Assembly: GCA_937978655.1 (NCBI GenBank)
Contig: CALJUX010000034.1
Coordinates: 111,440-175,439 of the forward strand
Source: an uncultured Chromatiaceae bacterium
GTDB lineage: Bacteria; Pseudomonadota; Gammaproteobacteria; Enterobacterales; Alteromonadaceae
Direction of reading: 5' to 3'
Length of the DNA: 64,000 nt
Below the pieces are notes generated by a model. The model saw only the letters and a list, made by a program, of their open reading frames with translations. It searched no databases and was not told the DNA's origin. Shown in pieces: positions 41,632 through 50,075 of this stretch. Within the stretch, counting starts at the first letter, position 1. Each line of letters begins with the position of its first letter. A program made the position numbers and the translations under genes.

Positions 41632-44202
41632 TTCTTCCTGCTGCACATGCAGTAACTGTTTTACCAGCTGTCCTTGCAGGTAACAACAACCGGCATTGAC
41701 CAGAAGTTCACGCACCGCGTGATCGTCAATGCCATCGGCGATGATGCGGAATTTGTAGTTTTGCGCCAGCGTGATCAGCAGGTCAAGCAGCTGGCGCTTT
41801 TGTGTCTGGCGCACCAGACTGCGGCTGAAACTGGCTTCTAAACGAACAAAATCAAAGGGATAACCAGTCAGCAGGCCAAGCGGCATCATGTCAGCGCCAA
41901 AGTTCTCCAGCGTCAGCCGTACGCCCAGCCGTTTGAGATTATGCAGATAACTGAGCGCGGTATTATTGAGCTTCATCAGCTCAAATTCGGCAAAGCCCAG
42001 ACTGAGGCGGTGCAACACTTGCGGCCTGGACATCAGCAGTTTTTGCAGCCGGTCAAACTGCTGCGGCTGGGTCAGGTGCTGTACACACAGCGGCAGACAA
42101 ATCACCGCCGGTTGTGTCTGCTTACTCAGTAACTCCAGGATCTGCTGTAACAGCTGTAACTCAATTTGCGCCAGCACCCCCGCCTGTGCCGCCTGCTGGC
42201 AAAAATCCTGCTGCAGCCCAAGCTGCGGATGTTGCCACTGCATACGGCCGGCATAACCCAGCGTATGATGTTTTTCACTGCAGATGATCGGATCATAGGC
42301 AACCGAAAACTGCTGTTCGGTCACGGCCTGATGCAGCGCCTGCTCCAGTGACAATTCCTGCAGCAGTTGCTGGCGCATTGATTCGGTAAAAATCACAAAG
42401 CGGTTGCGGCCTAAAGATTTCGCCTGATACATCGCTGCATCCGCATCCCGCAGCATACCGTCAGCACTGGTGTAACTGGCATCATAATGGGCGATACCAA
42501 CAGAAGCGCCGGAATACAGGCTTTGCCCCTGTAATTCCATCGGCTGACGCACCGCATCAATAATGCGGTCGGCGACATCTTCGGCGTCTGCCTCTTGCTG
42601 TAACTGCGTCAGCAATACCACAAATTCATCACCGCCAAGCCGCGCCACCAAATCGTGTTCGCGCACCGTCAGTAACAGGCGTTTGCTGATTTCAATCAGA
42701 AAGGCATCACCGGCGTGATGGCCCATGGTGTCATTGATCAGTTTAAACCGGTCTAAATCAATGAATAACAGCGCAAATTTCAGATTTGATTCACGGTTTC
42801 GCAGCGCAAATTTTTGCTTTAACTGCAGCATAAACATTTGACGATTGGCCAGACCGGTTAAGGCATCGTGGTTGGCTTCGTGAAACAGTTTTTCCTCGGC
42901 TTTTTTCCGTTCCTCAACCTGCAGACGCAAAAACAAGTTGGTCTGACGCAGCTCACGGGTGCGCTCAAAAATTTTGCGTTCCAGATCTTCCTGATGCAAT
43001 TTTTGTTGTTCAATATTCAACCGGCGCTGGATCGCCACGGCAATATGCTGCGAGACAAAACGTAGAATATTCAGTTCGTTATCGCTGTACAGGTAATCCT
43101 GGTGGTAAGACTGCACCGCAATCACCCCCAACGCCTGTTGTTCAATCAATAACGGCGCACCCAGCCAGCTGCTGGATTGCGGCAGCGGACTGCCAACATT
43201 GTCTTGCACCAGGCGGATCACTTCACCTTGTTGCACCAACAGATCCGATAACTCTTTGTTGATTAACCGTGCTTCGCCGACCCGCAACACATATTCAGTG
43301 AAGCCTTTGCGCAGCGGCCGTTCAACCGCGGGCGGGCAATACTGGTCGACATAAAACGGAAAACTCAGCGACTTGCCGTCTTCATCCAGCAACGCGATAT
43401 AGCAGTTGTCAGCCGGCATCAGACTGCTGAGGATTTGATGCACCTGACGGTAAAATGCCGCCATATCCAGCTCAGTCGCGGTCAATTCAGAGATTTTATA
43501 CAGGGCAGCCTGCAGCTTTTCCGCATTGCTGCGCTCACGAATTTCGCGCTGCAGCGACTGATTGATATTTTGTAATTGCCGGGTGCGTTCACGCACCGTT
43601 TGTTCCAGTAGCTCCCGGCTTTTCACCCGGTCAATGGCTGTGACGGTATGCACGGCGATCTCAGTGAGTAAATCGACATCGTGCTGGGTATATAAGCGGC
43701 CTTCTTCGTACAGCTGCACCGCCATCACGCCGATCACCAGCTGCCCACGCCGCAGAGGTACCCCCAACCAGTGGTGGCTGGGCGTGCCCTGTGATTCAAT
43801 CTCACCGGTCGCGATGAGGTGCCTGAAGTGAACGGGATCACACAACAATGGCTGACCTGTGCGATAAACATAGCCGGTCATTCCTCTGGCAAAATCTGCC
43901 GGGTCCAGCTCACCCGCAGCCAGAGAATCCATTTCGTCAGCGTAATATTCAACCTGAAATCGGCCGGTGTGTGGGTCGACCAACACCACAAAAAAATTGT
44001 CAGCGGCCAGATAACGATTTACCAGGCTGTGAATTTTCGGATAAAACTGCGCCATGTCTGTCAGCGTGCTGGCCAGCTCTGACAAATTCAATAATGCCTG
44101 CTGCACAGCATAGGCAAGCTGGTATTTTCTTAACAGTGATGTCAGGCGACGAATTTGGCCGGAGTGCTGCCGGTTCGTAGCGTTTGCGGTTAATTCCTTC
44201 AA
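41605..44202 (-). CDS. GAF-GAF-GGDEF protein with degenerate EAL domain
   Basis: About 865 residues from the suggested TTG start at 44202 (AAAGAG seven bases upstream); an alternative TTG at 44271 adds 23 residues and no ATG is available. Two GAF domains (about residues 55-205 and 250-400) are linked by coiled coils to a diguanylate cyclase domain with an intact active site GGDEF at 523-527 and an inhibitory RxxD (REHD) five residues before it. The C-terminal EAL-like domain has lost its key residues: EAL is replaced by YAG (GYAGRMQW), DDFG by ENFG and AEGVE by ADGID. It should make cyclic di-GMP but not degrade it. No signal peptide or membrane helix. Confidence 0.87.
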   Translation of the reverse strand: MKELTANATNRQHSGQIRRLTSLLRKYQLAYAVQQALLNLSELASTLTDMAQFYPKIHSLVNRYLAADNFFVVLVDPHTGRFQVEYYADEMDSLAAGELDPADFARGMTGYVYRTGQPLLCDPVHFRHLIATGEIESQGTPSHHWLGVPLRRGQLVIGVMAVQLYEEGRLYTQHDVDLLTEIAVHTVTAIDRVKSRELLEQTVRERTRQLQNINQSLQREIRERSNAEKLQAALYKISELTATELDMAAFYRQVHQILSSLMPADNCYIALLDEDGKSLSFPFYVDQYCPPAVERPLRKGFTEYVLRVGEARLINKELSDLLVQQGEVIRLVQDNVGSPLPQSSSWLGAPLLIEQQALGVIAVQSYHQDYLYSDNELNILRFVSQHIAVAIQRRLNIEQQKLHQEDLERKIFERTRELRQTNLFLRLQVEERKKAEEKLFHEANHDALTGLANRQMFMLQLKQKFALRNRESNLKFALLFIDLDRFKLINDTMGHHAGDAFLIEISKRLLLTVREHDLVARLGGDEFVVLLTQLQQEADAEDVADRIIDAVRQPMELQGQSLYSGASVGIAHYDASYTSADGMLRDADAAMYQAKSLGRNRFVIFTESMRQQLLQELSLEQALHQAVTEQQFSVAYDPIICSEKHHTLGYAGRMQWQHPQLGLQQDFCQQAAQAGVLAQIELQLLQQILELLSKQTQPAVICLPLCVQHLTQPQQFDRLQKLLMSRPQVLHRLSLGFAEFELMKLNNTALSYLHNLKRLGVRLTLENFGADMMPLGLLTGYPFDFVRLEASFSRSLVRQTQKRQLLDLLITLAQNYKFRIIADGIDDHAVRELLVNAGCCYLQGQLVKQLLHVQQEESVFLQQLA

Positions 44203-44451
44203 CGGACGCTCTTTTTTCGTTATTGACCCGGTGGTCGGATCTTTATACAGAACCGGTCCTATTATGCACAAAGATTAGGCAGAGGAAAGAGTACGCCGGC
44301 AATTTCCGGTTGGATTTTTAGACGTTTTTGTTATTGTTGAAGACTTGTTGGCAATAAGGCGCCAATACGTAAACTGATTGCTGCGGGTCCCCGTTGGTCC
44401 GCACCAGCATAATCATGACACTATGATGATATATCTTTGACATGGCAATAA

Positions 44452-44475
44452 AAAAGCCGCCTGGCGGCGGCTTTT
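44452..44475 (-). terminator. Terminator of the cytochrome c5 gene
   Basis: AAAAGCCGC (44452-44460) pairs with GCGGCTTTT (44467-44475). Read leftward it ends in a run of six T residues. It lies 14 bases beyond the cytochrome stop. Confidence 0.85.
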
Positions 44476-44488
44476 CCGATGGCTGATT

Positions 44489-44890
44489 TCAGAGACCATC
44501 TGTCATGAATTTGATCGCGTTCAGGAGATCATCATCAGAGCAATCACCACAGGTTCCGCGTGGTGGCATAGACCGGATCCCATCAATCGCATGCTTGTGC
44601 AGCGTTTCCAGACCTTGGGCTAAGCGCGGTTTCCAGGCGGCAGCATCACCTTTTTTCGGCGCATCTAATGCACCAGTGGCGTGACAGGCAAAACAAGCGC
44701 CCTGATATACCTGCTCGCCAGTCCGCGGACCCGCCGGTTTTGCCGCAACGGGTTCAGAACCTGCAAGATAGACCTGTCCAACAGGCGCGATACGCGCTTT
44801 TAACTCTTCCAGACTTTTGTCTTCCGCTGGCGTTTGTGCCAGTACAGCAAAGCTCATCAGCATGGCCACAGCAACAGTGATTTTTTTCAT
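44489..44890 (-). CDS. Cytochrome c5 family protein
   Basis: 133 residues. A signal peptide (MKKITVAVAMLMSFAVLA) is followed by a Pro/Ala-rich spacer and one haem c site, CFACH (CX2CH), in QGACFACHATGALDAPKKGD. The distal methionine ligand is expected in IRSMPPRGTCGDCSDDD, where a second Cys pair is typical of the c5 group (disulfide). It carries electrons in the periplasm. The single gene has its own terminator and stands with its back to polA. Confidence 0.9.
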   Translation of the reverse strand: MKKITVAVAMLMSFAVLAQTPAEDKSLEELKARIAPVGQVYLAGSEPVAAKPAGPRTGEQVYQGACFACHATGALDAPKKGDAAAWKPRLAQGLETLHKHAIDGIRSMPPRGTCGDCSDDDLLNAIKFMTDGL

Positions 44891-45444
44891 CGATCGGGGT
44901 CCCCGGGGATTAAATGCCTTACAAATTTCAGGGCATTATAGCGTTGCGCTCACGGAATGTGAAAGCCCTGCCACAGATCATCTGTCGCAGTGGTGTGATC
45001 TATAACAAAAAAATGGATCCTGCGGCAGATCATGGCGGATCCCTAATCGAACCGATCGAAAACCACACGGTAAATCAAGCAAATTATTTTTGATTTTTCT
45101 GCTTTGCATTCGCAATGGTTGTGGTAGTCTGTTTTCCCGTTGGCTGATTCGTGTTGCTAATTTTGGCACTGATCCTGATCTCAGTCAGCGGCGTGGAAAA
45201 ATGTTTTCCACACACAGGAAGTAAAGAATAATAACAAGGGTCTGGTAGTCTTCCCCTTCGTTTTTTCTGAATAAACAACACTTTATCTCAAAACTGCCGA
45301 TGAAAATCGACGGTGTCATTCAGCTTGCCTGAAGTTTTTTCACAGACATATGCACAAGATATCCACAGTGCCGGTCAGGCGTTTTGACTGGTCGTCGGCC
45401 AGTGCTTATGGCATTCTTGGCAAAATTTCTCCGGAGTCCCTGCT
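44891..45444. other. Intergenic region, cytochrome c5 / polA
   Basis: 554 bases. Visible structure: a perfect inverted repeat GTGGAAAA-ATG-TTTTCCAC at 45193-45211, a repeat of TGGTAGTCT spaced by about 120 bases (near 45124 and 45243), and a T-run after CCCCTTCG near 45260. CGGAG about 8 bases before 45445 is the polA ribosome binding site. Two open frames on the minus strand (44978-45169 and 45084-45281) look non-coding. Confidence 0.45.
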
Positions 45445-48234
45445 ATGCCGCAGATCCCTGCCGATCCTCTGATCCTGGTTGACGGTTCTTCTTATTTGTT
45501 CCGTGCTTATCATTCACCACCGCATCTGACCAATTCCCGCGGCGAAGCCACTGGTGCCATTTATGGCGTCGTCAACATGCTGAAGAGTTTGTTGCGACAG
45601 TACAATCCGACGCAAATGGCGGTGGTGTTTGATGCCAAAGGCCCGACCTTCCGCAACGAGATGTACGCAGACTACAAAGCACATCGACCGCCAATGCCAG
45701 ATGACCTGCGCAGCCAGATCGAGCCACTGCATCAGATTATTCGTGCGATGGGGCTGCCGTTATTGTGCATTTCCGGCGTGGAAGCAGATGATGTCATTGG
45801 CACGCTGGCCGCATCTGCCAGTGCTCAGGGTCGCCATGTGTTGATCTCGACTGGGGATAAAGATATGGCGCAGCTGGTCAATGCGCATGTCACCTTAATC
45901 AATACCATGACCGATACCATTCTTGATCCGGACGGCGTCAAAGACAAATTTGGCGTCGGGCCAGAACTGATCATTGATTTTCTCGCACTGATGGGTGACA
46001 AAGCCGACAACATCCCCGGTCTGCCGGGTGTGGGGGAAAAAACAGCACAGGCATTGCTGCAAGGGATCGGCAGCATCGCTGAACTCTATCAGCGCCTGGA
46101 TGATATTGCCGCGCTGGGTTTTCGTGGCAGTAAAACCATTGCGGAGAAAATGCGGGAGCATCAGGCGCAGCTGGAACTGTCTTATCAGCTCGCGACCATC
46201 AAAATTGATGTGGCATTGCCGCAGGCTTTTCACGAATTGCATGTGCAGCCCGCCGACCTGCCATCGCTGGCCGGACTATTTGCCAGTTGTGAATTTAAAC
46301 GCTGGCATAGCGAGATCCTGGCCCAGCAAAAGCAGCAGGACACCGCAGTAAACCAGGTTCAGCCTGCTGCAACGGCGGCGCCGGAGACGGCAGTCACAGC
46401 ATCAGCAGCTGCCGGTATTGATCGCAGCCAGTATCAGACCATTCTGGACGAAGCGGCACTGCAACAACTGCTGCAGATGCTGCAAAGTGCAGATCTGGTT
46501 GCATTTGATACCGAAACCACCAGCCTCGATTATATGCAGGCCGAGTTGGTGGGGATGTCATTTGCTATCGCGCCGGGCCGCGCCTGGTATTTACCGGTGG
46601 GCCACGATTATCTTGGCGCGCCGGAACAGTTATCCCGCGATACAGTGCTGAGCAGCCTCAAAACCTGGCTGGAAAACCCACAGGCGGCCAAAGTCGGACA
46701 AAATCTCAAATATGATAAGAGTGTGCTGGCACGTTATCAGATTGAATTACAAGGTATTGTCTTTGACACCATGCTGGAGTCTTACGCGCTGAACAGTGTT
46801 GCGGGCCGCCATGATATGGATAGTTTGTCGGAGCGACACCTGCAACATCAGCCTATCGCCTTTGAAGACATCGCCGGCAAAGGCAGCAAGCAGCTGACCT
46901 TCAACCAGATTGAACTGGAGAAAGCCGCGGAATACGCCGCAGAAGATGCCGATGTGACGCTGCAGTTACATTTGGCGATGTGGCCTTTGCTACAGCAGGC
47001 CGAGGGGCCGGCACGGGTATTTCGCGACATCGAAATGCCATTGCTCAGTGTATTATCCCGGATGGAGCGCAATGGCGTCCTGATCGATGCAGCGCTGCTG
47101 GGCAAACAAAGTGAATTTCTGGCCGGGCGGATCAGTGAGCTGGAGCAGCAGGCACATACGCTTGCCGGCAAAGTCTTTAACCTGTCTTCGCCAAAACAGC
47201 TGCAAGAGATCCTGTTTGAAGAGCAGAAACTGCCTGTGCTGAAAAAAACGCCAACCGGCGTCCCGTCCACAGCTGAAGAAGTTCTGACCGAACTGGCGCA
47301 TCAGTATGAGCTGCCGCGTGTGATCATCCAGCACCGCAGCCTGACCAAACTGAAATCCACCTATACCGACAAGCTGCCGCAAAGCATTAATCCGCTGACC
47401 GGTCGCGTCCACACGTCTTATCATCAGGCCGTGGCGGCCACCGGCCGGCTCAGTTCCACTGAACCAAATTTGCAGAATATTCCGATCCGCACCGAAGAAG
47501 GCCGCCGCATCCGCCAGGCTTTTATCGCTCCGGCCGGCAAGAAAATTCTGGCGATCGACTATTCCCAAATTGAACTGCGGATCATGGCCCATCTGTCGCA
47601 GGACAAAGCGCTGCTGGATGCCTTTGCACATGGCCGCGACATTCACCGCGCGACCGCAGCCGAAGTATTTGGTGTCGCGCTGGATGAGGTGAGCACCGAG
47701 CAACGTCGCCGCGCTAAAGCGGTTAACTTTGGCCTGATCTACGGCATGTCAGCCTTTGGCCTGGCGCAGCAGCTGGATATCAGTCGCGGTGAAGCGCAAC
47801 ATTATGTCGACACCTATTTTGCCCGTTTTCCGGGAGTGCTGGCTTATATGGAGCGCACGCGGCAACAGGCGCACGAGCTTGGGTACGTCGAAACACTGTT
47901 TGGCCGGCGTTTATACCTGCCGGAAATTCAGAGCAAAAATATGGGCCGGCGCAAAGGTGCTGAACGTGCGGCCATCAATGCGCCGATGCAAGGCACCGCT
48001 GCTGACATTATCAAACGTGCGATGTTAAATGTGGATGCCTATCTGCAACAACAGGATCCGGCGGAGATCCTGATGATTATGCAGGTACATGATGAACTGG
48101 TGTTTGAAGTCAGTGACTCGGCACTGGCGACACATCAGGCCCGTTTAGTCCAACTGATGCAGGATTCGGTGCAACTGGACGTGCCGCTGCTGGCAGAAGC
48201 AGGTTCAGGCGACAACTGGGATCAGGCCCATTAA
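45445..48234 (+). CDS. polA: DNA polymerase I
   Basis: 929 residues, full-length Pol I. The N-terminal 5'-3' exonuclease has LILVDGSSYLFRAYHSPP and EADDVIGTLA. The 3'-5' exonuclease keeps its DxE catalytic pair in VAFDTETTSLDYM near residue 355 and YAAEDADVTLQLH, so proofreading should be active. The polymerase domain has motif A IDYSQIELRIMAHLS, motif B RRRAKAVNFGLIYGMSAFGL and motif C MQVHDELVFEV. It processes Okazaki fragments and does repair synthesis. The order polA, Spot 42, engB is the same as in E. coli. Confidence 0.97.
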   Translation: MPQIPADPLILVDGSSYLFRAYHSPPHLTNSRGEATGAIYGVVNMLKSLLRQYNPTQMAVVFDAKGPTFRNEMYADYKAHRPPMPDDLRSQIEPLHQIIRAMGLPLLCISGVEADDVIGTLAASASAQGRHVLISTGDKDMAQLVNAHVTLINTMTDTILDPDGVKDKFGVGPELIIDFLALMGDKADNIPGLPGVGEKTAQALLQGIGSIAELYQRLDDIAALGFRGSKTIAEKMREHQAQLELSYQLATIKIDVALPQAFHELHVQPADLPSLAGLFASCEFKRWHSEILAQQKQQDTAVNQVQPAATAAPETAVTASAAAGIDRSQYQTILDEAALQQLLQMLQSADLVAFDTETTSLDYMQAELVGMSFAIAPGRAWYLPVGHDYLGAPEQLSRDTVLSSLKTWLENPQAAKVGQNLKYDKSVLARYQIELQGIVFDTMLESYALNSVAGRHDMDSLSERHLQHQPIAFEDIAGKGSKQLTFNQIELEKAAEYAAEDADVTLQLHLAMWPLLQQAEGPARVFRDIEMPLLSVLSRMERNGVLIDAALLGKQSEFLAGRISELEQQAHTLAGKVFNLSSPKQLQEILFEEQKLPVLKKTPTGVPSTAEEVLTELAHQYELPRVIIQHRSLTKLKSTYTDKLPQSINPLTGRVHTSYHQAVAATGRLSSTEPNLQNIPIRTEEGRRIRQAFIAPAGKKILAIDYSQIELRIMAHLSQDKALLDAFAHGRDIHRATAAEVFGVALDEVSTEQRRRAKAVNFGLIYGMSAFGLAQQLDISRGEAQHYVDTYFARFPGVLAYMERTRQQAHELGYVETLFGRRLYLPEIQSKNMGRRKGAERAAINAPMQGTAADIIKRAMLNVDAYLQQQDPAEILMIMQVHDELVFEVSDSALATHQARLVQLMQDSVQLDVPLLAEAGSGDNWDQAH

Positions 48235-48330
48235 AAAAATTGAAATTTTTCAGAGAAATGCTGAACTTTCTGGTCTGGCCTCACTCTGAGTAACAGTGAA
48301 CATGTCCCGTTCCTGGTACGACACCCATTT

Positions 48331-48358
48331 AGCCCTGGCAATTGCCGGGGCTTTTTTT
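48331..48358 (+). terminator. Terminator of polA
   Basis: AGCCCTGGC (48331-48339) pairs with GCCGGGGCT (48344-48352, one T-G wobble) around AATT, followed by seven T residues. It lies 97 bases after the polA stop. Confidence 0.88.
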
Positions 48359-48550
48359 ACGCAAATGCTGAAGTTTATCAACAGTGTCTGGCAGGCAACA
48401 TCTGACAGCTCCACACAGCCTGACAATCTCGCCCAGCTGCTGTACCGGTCACAACCCAGCGGAACGTCATGCTAAAAGGTTGTTTTATTACGTAAATTCC
48501 AAAAAAGACGAAAAAAACAACAATAATTGTAATTTTATTACGGAAAGCGC

Positions 48551-48578
48551 TTGCTTTTTAGACCGTCATCAGTAGAAT
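48551..48578 (+). promoter_or_regulatory. Promoter of Spot 42 RNA
   Basis: TTGCTT (48551-48556) and TAGAAT (48573-48578) with a 16-base spacer. The RNA start at 48586 is 8 bases after the -10, as expected. No CRP site that I trust was found nearby. Confidence 0.75.
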
Positions 48579-48585
48579 CAAAGTC

Positions 48586-48703
48586 GTAGGGTACAGAGGT
48601 AAGATGTTCTATCTTTCAGTAGTTTCAGACGTTAGTTATTGATTCTACATAGAAAGTAGGCTTATTTAGCCGCCCCACTGCTTGCAGTGGGGCGTTTTTT
48701 TTT
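48586..48703 (+). ncRNA. spf: Spot 42 regulatory RNA
   Basis: The 5' end GTAGGGTACAGAGGTAAGAT and the bases after it, up to TTTCAG, are the same as E. coli Spot 42 as I recall it (about 34 bases). The 3' end has the same design: TTAGC, then a terminator stem CGCCCCACTG / CAGTGGGGCG (48671-48694) and nine T residues. The middle is different and the RNA is about 118 nt instead of 109. It lies between polA and engB as in E. coli. Spot 42 is an Hfq-dependent sRNA that represses carbon-use genes when cAMP-CRP is low. Confidence 0.95.
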
Positions 48704-48744
48704 ATCTTTTTCTGAAAATTTATTAGATATTTTAGAGCAAATAC

Positions 48745-48772
48745 TTCAAACAATAAGAAAATACTGTATAAT
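48745..48772 (+). promoter_or_regulatory. Promoter of the candidate sRNA
   Basis: A perfect -10 TATAAT (48767-48772) with TTCAAA (48745-48750, 4 of 6 to consensus) 16 bases upstream. It follows the Spot 42 terminator by about 40 bases, and no protein gene begins downstream on this strand for 1.3 kb. Confidence 0.6.
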
Positions 48773-48777
48773 GGCGG

Positions 48778-48877
48778 TGTCTTCTTCGTAAGACACCCTG
48801 TTGATTTGAAATTTATTAAATAGCTTCTCCCCGTTTGCTATGCCGGCTGTTCTCTGAACCGCCGGTTTTTTCTTTTT
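48778..48877 (+). ncRNA. Candidate small RNA downstream of Spot 42
   Basis: A complete short transcription unit. About five bases after the -10, an 8-bp perfect stem GGTGTCTT / AAGACACC (48776-48797) closes a CTTCGT loop. A single-stranded A/U-rich stretch follows, then the C-rich segment CTTCTCCCC (48824-48832), which could pair with Shine-Dalgarno sequences. It ends in a stable stem CCGGC-T-GTTC / GAAC-C-GCCGG with a TCT loop (48843-48865) and TTTTTTCTTTTTT. The predicted length is about 100 nt. There is no ORF with a start and binding site inside. I recognise no known RNA family. The start and end are estimates from the motifs. Confidence 0.6.
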
Positions 48878-48881
48878 TGGG

Positions 48882-48915
48882 GCACAGAAAATGAAAGCCT
48901 TCGCATTTGCTGTGC
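48882..48915. other. Hairpin after the candidate sRNA
   Basis: GCACAG-A-AAATG (48882-48893) pairs with CATTT-G-CTGTGC (48904-48915), a 12-base stem with one mismatch and a 10-base loop. It has no U-tract and does not fit the sRNA terminator. Function unknown. Confidence 0.6.
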
Positions 48916-49232
48916 ATATCGGGGAAGGAAGGTAGTTCTCAGATCAACTGAAGATCCGGTGCTTACAGCAGAAACAGTGATCGCAGCATGAAATTGCAGG
49001 ACTTCAACAAAGACAAAACCCCGGGCTGGTTCGACTCATCGGGTCACAATTGCCCTTAAGTGGTTCACTGGCGCGGGGTTCTGACGAAAACGTACTGACG
49101 AAGGCAGATCTTGTCAACGAAAACCCTGATTTCAAATTAAGCAAAGACGGGGATTGAAGAAACTGGCAAGCCGATTCTGCATGATGCAGTAGCGCTGTAG
49201 CCTGACGGAGTGATTGGCGGGGACAGGACACA
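48916..49232. other. Unassigned DNA between the sRNAs and engB
   Basis: About 320 bases without a convincing gene. A distant inverted repeat (AACCCCG near 49018 and CGGGGTT near 49074) encloses about 50 bases, and a 75-codon minus-strand frame (49004-49231) has no ribosome binding site or recognisable domain. It may hold a degraded element. Confidence 0.4.
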
Positions 49233-49263
49233 ACAGCATCAAGCCAAAACGGCCTGATGCTGT
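49233..49263 (-). terminator. Hairpin at the 3' end of engB
   Basis: ACAGCATCA-A-GCC (49233-49245) pairs with GGC-C-TGATGCTGT (49251-49263): a 9-base stem, one mismatch, and three more pairs. It starts 11 bases past the engB stop. Neither strand has a U-tract, so it may act as a 3'-end stabiliser. Confidence 0.5.
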
Positions 49264-49273
49264 CTGCAGAACA

Positions 49274-49903
49274 TCAGCTGGATACTGCAGGGACCGGTTC
49301 ACCACTGAACCAGCGGTCCAACACTTGCTCAAGCTCAGTGAGCCCGAACTTGTTTAACGAACTGAACGCTTCAACAGTCACATCCCCCATAAAGGCCAAC
49401 GATGCTTCGCGCACTTCGAGGACCGTCTTTTTCCGTGGACCCGGGCTCAGTTTATCCGCCTTGGTCAGCAGAATAAGCACAGACAAGCCGGACTGCACCG
49501 CCCAATGCACCAGTTGCTGATCTAAATCTTTCAGCGGGTGGCGAATATCCATCAGTACCACGATGCCTTTCAGACTTTGGCGCTTCATCAGATATTCACT
49601 GAGCGACTTCTGCCATTTTTCTTTGACTTCCAGCGGGACTTTGGCAAAACCATAGCCTGGTAAATCGATCAGTCTTTTGTTTTCAGCGAGGTGAAAGGTG
49701 TTGATGAGCTGGGTGCGGCCTGGCGTTTTACTGGTGCGGGCTAAACTATTTTGCCGGGTCAGTGTATTCAGCGCGCTGGACTTCCCCGCATTTGAACGTC
49801 CGGCGAACGCCACTTCTATGCCAGAATCAGCCGGTAAGGCCCGAATATCGGGGGCGCTGGTCAGAAATCGCGTTTGCTGGTAGTTGAATATTGCTTTGTA
49901 CAC
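49274..49903 (-). CDS. engB: Ribosome biogenesis GTPase EngB (YihA/YsxC)
   Basis: 209 residues. GTPase motifs: G1 GRSNAGKSSALN near residue 35, G3 DLPGYGFA and G4 TKADKL. The KTPGRTQLINTF switch region is typical of EngB. It helps late assembly of the 50S subunit and is usually essential. The start is a GTG at 49903, with GGAG six bases upstream; the nearby ATG at 49908 is out of frame. It is monocistronic and transcribed towards the Spot 42 region. The 172 bases on the other side lead to cytochrome c4. Confidence 0.95.
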   Translation of the reverse strand: MYKAIFNYQQTRFLTSAPDIRALPADSGIEVAFAGRSNAGKSSALNTLTRQNSLARTSKTPGRTQLINTFHLAENKRLIDLPGYGFAKVPLEVKEKWQKSLSEYLMKRQSLKGIVVLMDIRHPLKDLDQQLVHWAVQSGLSVLILLTKADKLSPGPRKKTVLEVREASLAFMGDVTVEAFSSLNKFGLTELEQVLDRWFSGEPVPAVSS

Positions 49904-50075
49904 GTCATACTCCGGACTTAAATTTGGCTATAGTTTAGCGGAAATCAATAATCTGCATAAGTATTGGGATTTTCTAACTGCGGGTTTCGTGTAAAATAGG
50001 CATAAAAAATAGGGTTATTATCTTCTAAGCCTGCTTCAATTCGGGCAGGGTCACGCAGAACAGAGACAATTAAAC

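Noticed and set aside
44978..45281. Two minus-strand ORFs (63 and 65 codons) upstream of polA
   Set aside because: Low-complexity, no start signals, and they overlap each other in different frames.
45359..45368. DnaA-box-like ATATCCACA before polA, possible origin signal
   Set aside because: A single site with a mismatch; no cluster of boxes and no A/T-rich unwinding region with dnaA or gidA nearby.
48525..48545. Possible CRP site before Spot 42 (TGTAA-N6-TACGG)
   Set aside because: Second half-site matches only one of five bases, so it is not above chance.
49017..49085. tRNA-like look of the plus strand (GGTTCGACTC inside an inverted repeat)
   Set aside because: The five bases on either side of TTCGACT do not pair as a T-stem, and no acceptor, anticodon or D arm can be drawn.
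49004..49231. 75-codon minus-strand ORF between the sRNAs and engB
   Set aside because: No ribosome binding site, no recognisable domain, Ser/Cys/Arg-rich composition typical of a chance frame.
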